A stretch of 6,822 bases of DNA from Thermoplasmata archaeon. Lineage in GTDB: Archaea; Thermoplasmatota; Thermoplasmata; Thermoplasmatales; Thermoplasmataceae. Position 1 is the stretch's first letter. Every line of letters begins with the position of its first letter. This document shows positions 5,711 through 6,822 of the stretch, one piece after another. The position numbers and the translations under genes are program-made. The notes beneath the pieces were generated by a model, which saw only the letters and a program-made list of their open reading frames with translations, did not search any database and was not told where the DNA came from. Location of the stretch: NCBI GenBank assembly GCA_021802165.1, contig JAKAAU010000083.1, forward strand, positions 1 through 6,822, in the 5' to 3' direction.

Positions 5711-5720
5711 ACTTTATAAT
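5711..5720 (-). promoter_or_regulatory. Possible TATA box of the tandem Lrp-like gene
   Basis: The minus strand reads ATTATAAAGT about 20 bp upstream of the ATG at 5696, adjoined by GATAAATTG a little further up. The distance is short for a perfectly leaderless mRNA, but no ribosome site is present. If real, this gene has its own promoter and is not only read through from the ArsR-like gene. Confidence 0.35.
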
Positions 5721-5766
5721 TCAATTTATCGGTTTGTGATGGCACCAAAAACTATCAATGCCTGCA

Positions 5767-6348
5767 CTATTCTTTCCCTGTAAGTAATCTAGAGGGAAAC
5801 AGCAAAAAGAGGAAAGTACTTTCATCTCCGTTATCCCCAATGGTGTTCATGAGTTCCTTTTTTAAAACTGTAGTTACGGATAATGCTCCTTCTCTGGATA
5901 TAGTACCATATGACATTATATTTGGCTCATGCTGGTTTCTTATCTCTCTGATTTCCTCTAAAGCCATATTCTCCACGGAGGATGCCAAAAGGCTTATATT
6001 CAATGACTGTGCAGTGAGAAATGATGCCAAGGTTTCCCTGAATTCTGTATCAGGAAGACCTTTTATTTCATTGTCTATCTTTTCATCTTGAAAGGCAAAA
6101 TAATCCTTATTTAGGCTGTAATATTTCTCAACATAATTTTTCTTAGGCCTTATCTCTGGTTCATTGACAATACCAGCGGATACCAGTTCCGTCATGATCT
6201 GATACAGATTTGATCTGGTGGTTTTTATGTATTTCGCCATACCGGTAACCGTCATCTTCTTGTAATTTATAAGCAGAGTGACAATTTTCATTTTTGTTTG
6301 ATTCCTTAAAACATTCAGTACATCCCTGTATTTCTCATCCATGGACAT
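5767..6348 (-). CDS. ArsR/MarR-like winged-helix transcriptional regulator
   Basis: A 193-aa regulator with an N-terminal winged helix-turn-helix (about 6-80): YRDVLNVLRNQTKMKIVTLL, the HTH VTGMAKYIKTTRSNLYQIMTELVSAGIV, and a wing ending EKYYSLNKDYF. The pattern (a gene-dosage-like 'R/N-QTKMKIVTLL' helix and 'YQIMTELVSAGIV') is that of ArsR-type HTH domains. The C-terminal part (about 100-170) is helical and likely holds dimerisation and ligand functions; no Cys metal site is visible, so it is probably not a classical metal sensor. The gene is divergent from an MFS transporter with 44 bp between the start codons, which suggests it controls that transporter and itself. M1 (6348) and M3 (6342) are both possible starts; M3 places the TATTTATA box at about -26. 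Specific ligand unknown. Confidence 0.82.
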   Translation of the reverse strand: MSMDEKYRDVLNVLRNQTKMKIVTLLINYKKMTVTGMAKYIKTTRSNLYQIMTELVSAGIVNEPEIRPKKNYVEKYYSLNKDYFAFQDEKIDNEIKGLPDTEFRETLASFLTAQSLNISLLASSVENMALEEIREIRNQHEPNIMSYGTISREGALSVTTVLKKELMNTIGDNGDESTFLFLLFPSRLLTGKE

Positions 6349-6360
6349 AAATTTATATAT

Positions 6361-6384
6361 AACATATAAATATACGTATAAGTT
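6361..6384. promoter_or_regulatory. Divergent promoter with TATA box inside an imperfect palindrome
   Basis: AACATATA (6361-6368) and TATAAGTT (6377-6384) are inverted arms with one mismatch around AATATACG, and TATACGTATA (6371-6380) is itself a perfect palindrome. TATAAATA (6365-6372) lies about 25 bp upstream of the MFS start at 6393; read on the minus strand, TATTTATA lies about 26 bp before the internal ATG at 6342 of the regulator. Thus one short stretch seems to serve both directions and is a likely binding site for the ArsR-like protein. Only the sequence symmetry is seen; binding is inferred. Confidence 0.45.
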
Positions 6385-6392
6385 TGATTTAT

Positions 6393-6822
6393 ATGATACC
6401 TTCAGACCTTTATAAACATAATAGAAGTGCCTTCATCAGGTACCTGATTTCCAGAAATATAGCAAGATTCAGCAATACCGCATATTATATCTATTTCATG
6501 TGGGAGATTGTAGCTAATTATCATTCTGTTTTCCTTGTCAGTTTGATTCCGGGCTTTTCCCTGCTTGGATATCTTATAGTAGCGATTCCGGAAGGTGCAA
6601 TAATAGATAAATACAGCAGGCATATTATATATATAGTTCTTAATTTATTCATGATTATAACCTACTCATTGCTGATACGTGGTGATAGTCTTTTAATCAT
6701 ATATGCTGTGGATTTCCTGTCATCAATGTTTGCATGGGTAATATCAGATGATTTCCGGGCACTGGAGAAAGAAATTATTCCGGCAGAGCATATGGCAAAT
6801 GCACAATCAGCAGATCAGCTGT
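6393..6822 (+). CDS. Major facilitator superfamily transporter, N-terminal part
   Basis: An open frame from the ATG at 6393 to the window end gives 143 residues of a membrane transporter, incomplete at the 3' side. Visible: a short basic cytoplasmic start (MIPSDLYKHNRSAFIRYLISRN), TM1 (about 28-42), TM2 (about 45-66, VFLVSLIPGFSLLGYLIVAIP), the MFS motif A loop EGAIIDKYSRHIIY (67-80; Asp72, Lys73 and Arg76 match GxxxDxxxRR/K), TM3 (about 78-95) and TM4 (about 99-117), then DDFRALEKEIIPAEHMANAQSADQL, as in MFS exporters of the MFS_3/enterobactin-exporter type. Intact members have about 400 aa and 12 TM. Its TATA box at about -25 and the lack of a ribosome site indicate a leaderless mRNA. The divergent ArsR-like gene suggests regulated export of a toxic or signalling compound; the substrate is not readable. 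Confidence 0.82.
   Translation, partial: MIPSDLYKHNRSAFIRYLISRNIARFSNTAYYIYFMWEIVANYHSVFLVSLIPGFSLLGYLIVAIPEGAIIDKYSRHIIYIVLNLFMIITYSLLIRGDSLLIIYAVDFLSSMFAWVISDDFRALEKEIIPAEHMANAQSADQL

Noticed and set aside
5840..6091. Plus-strand ORF of 83 codons
   Set aside because: It is antisense to the ArsR-like regulator, with no promoter or recognisable motif.
6402..6623. Minus-strand ORF of 73 codons
   Set aside because: It is antisense to the MFS gene, whose frame has motif A and TM segments.
1..6822. CRISPR array, tRNA or rRNA genes
   Set aside because: No regularly spaced repeats, cloverleaf-like segments or rRNA-like sequence were seen on either strand.

Overview
The window looks like a piece of an archaeal genome, most probably from the Thermoplasmatales (Ferroplasma/Cuniculiplasma-like). 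This is inferred from AT-rich coding sequence, start codons without Shine-Dalgarno motifs but with TATA-like boxes about 25 bp upstream (leaderless genes), Lrp/AsnC regulators, a DUF929-like surface protein with many N-glycosylation sequons, and the style of the TnpB tail. No rRNA, tRNA or CRISPR array was seen, and the genus cannot be fixed from this sequence alone.

Left part (1-1076). The window opens in the last 51 codons of an IS605/IS1341-type TnpB gene. These overlap a GC-rich, strongly folded right end that should encode the 3' part of an omegaRNA (guide RNA), ending near 173. Just inside and beyond that end lies a short membrane-protein ORF (167-394), probably a gene remnant cut by the element. 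Facing it is a DUF929-like secreted or membrane-anchored protein (407-1076, minus) broken into two frames at a short GA repeat.

Middle (1132-4470). A two-gene minus-strand operon encodes a PLP-dependent class III aminotransferase (or racemase/epimerase of that fold) and a 12-TM APC-family amino acid permease; their coding regions overlap by 7 bp. Divergent from it is an Lrp/AsnC regulator. The 154-bp region between them holds both TATA boxes and inverted repeats that could be the regulator's operator. Together this reads as an amino-acid uptake and conversion module with a local amino-acid-responsive regulator.

Right part (4471-6822). A 54-residue ribbon-helix-helix-like protein (4526-4690, minus) is easily missed because of its size. 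Next come a 256-aa regulator with two tandem Lrp-type winged helices (4926-5696, minus) and an ArsR/MarR-like winged-helix regulator (5767-6348, minus). Divergent from the last gene, an MFS transporter begins at 6393 and runs off the window. The 44-bp gap between these two genes contains a TATA box within an imperfect palindrome, suggesting a local regulator-transporter switch.

I do not see a clearly new multi-gene system. The most worthwhile points are the omegaRNA end with its readable guide, the slippage-type frameshift in the DUF929-like gene, the tandem Lrp-like regulator, and the two divergent regulator/transporter promoter regions.
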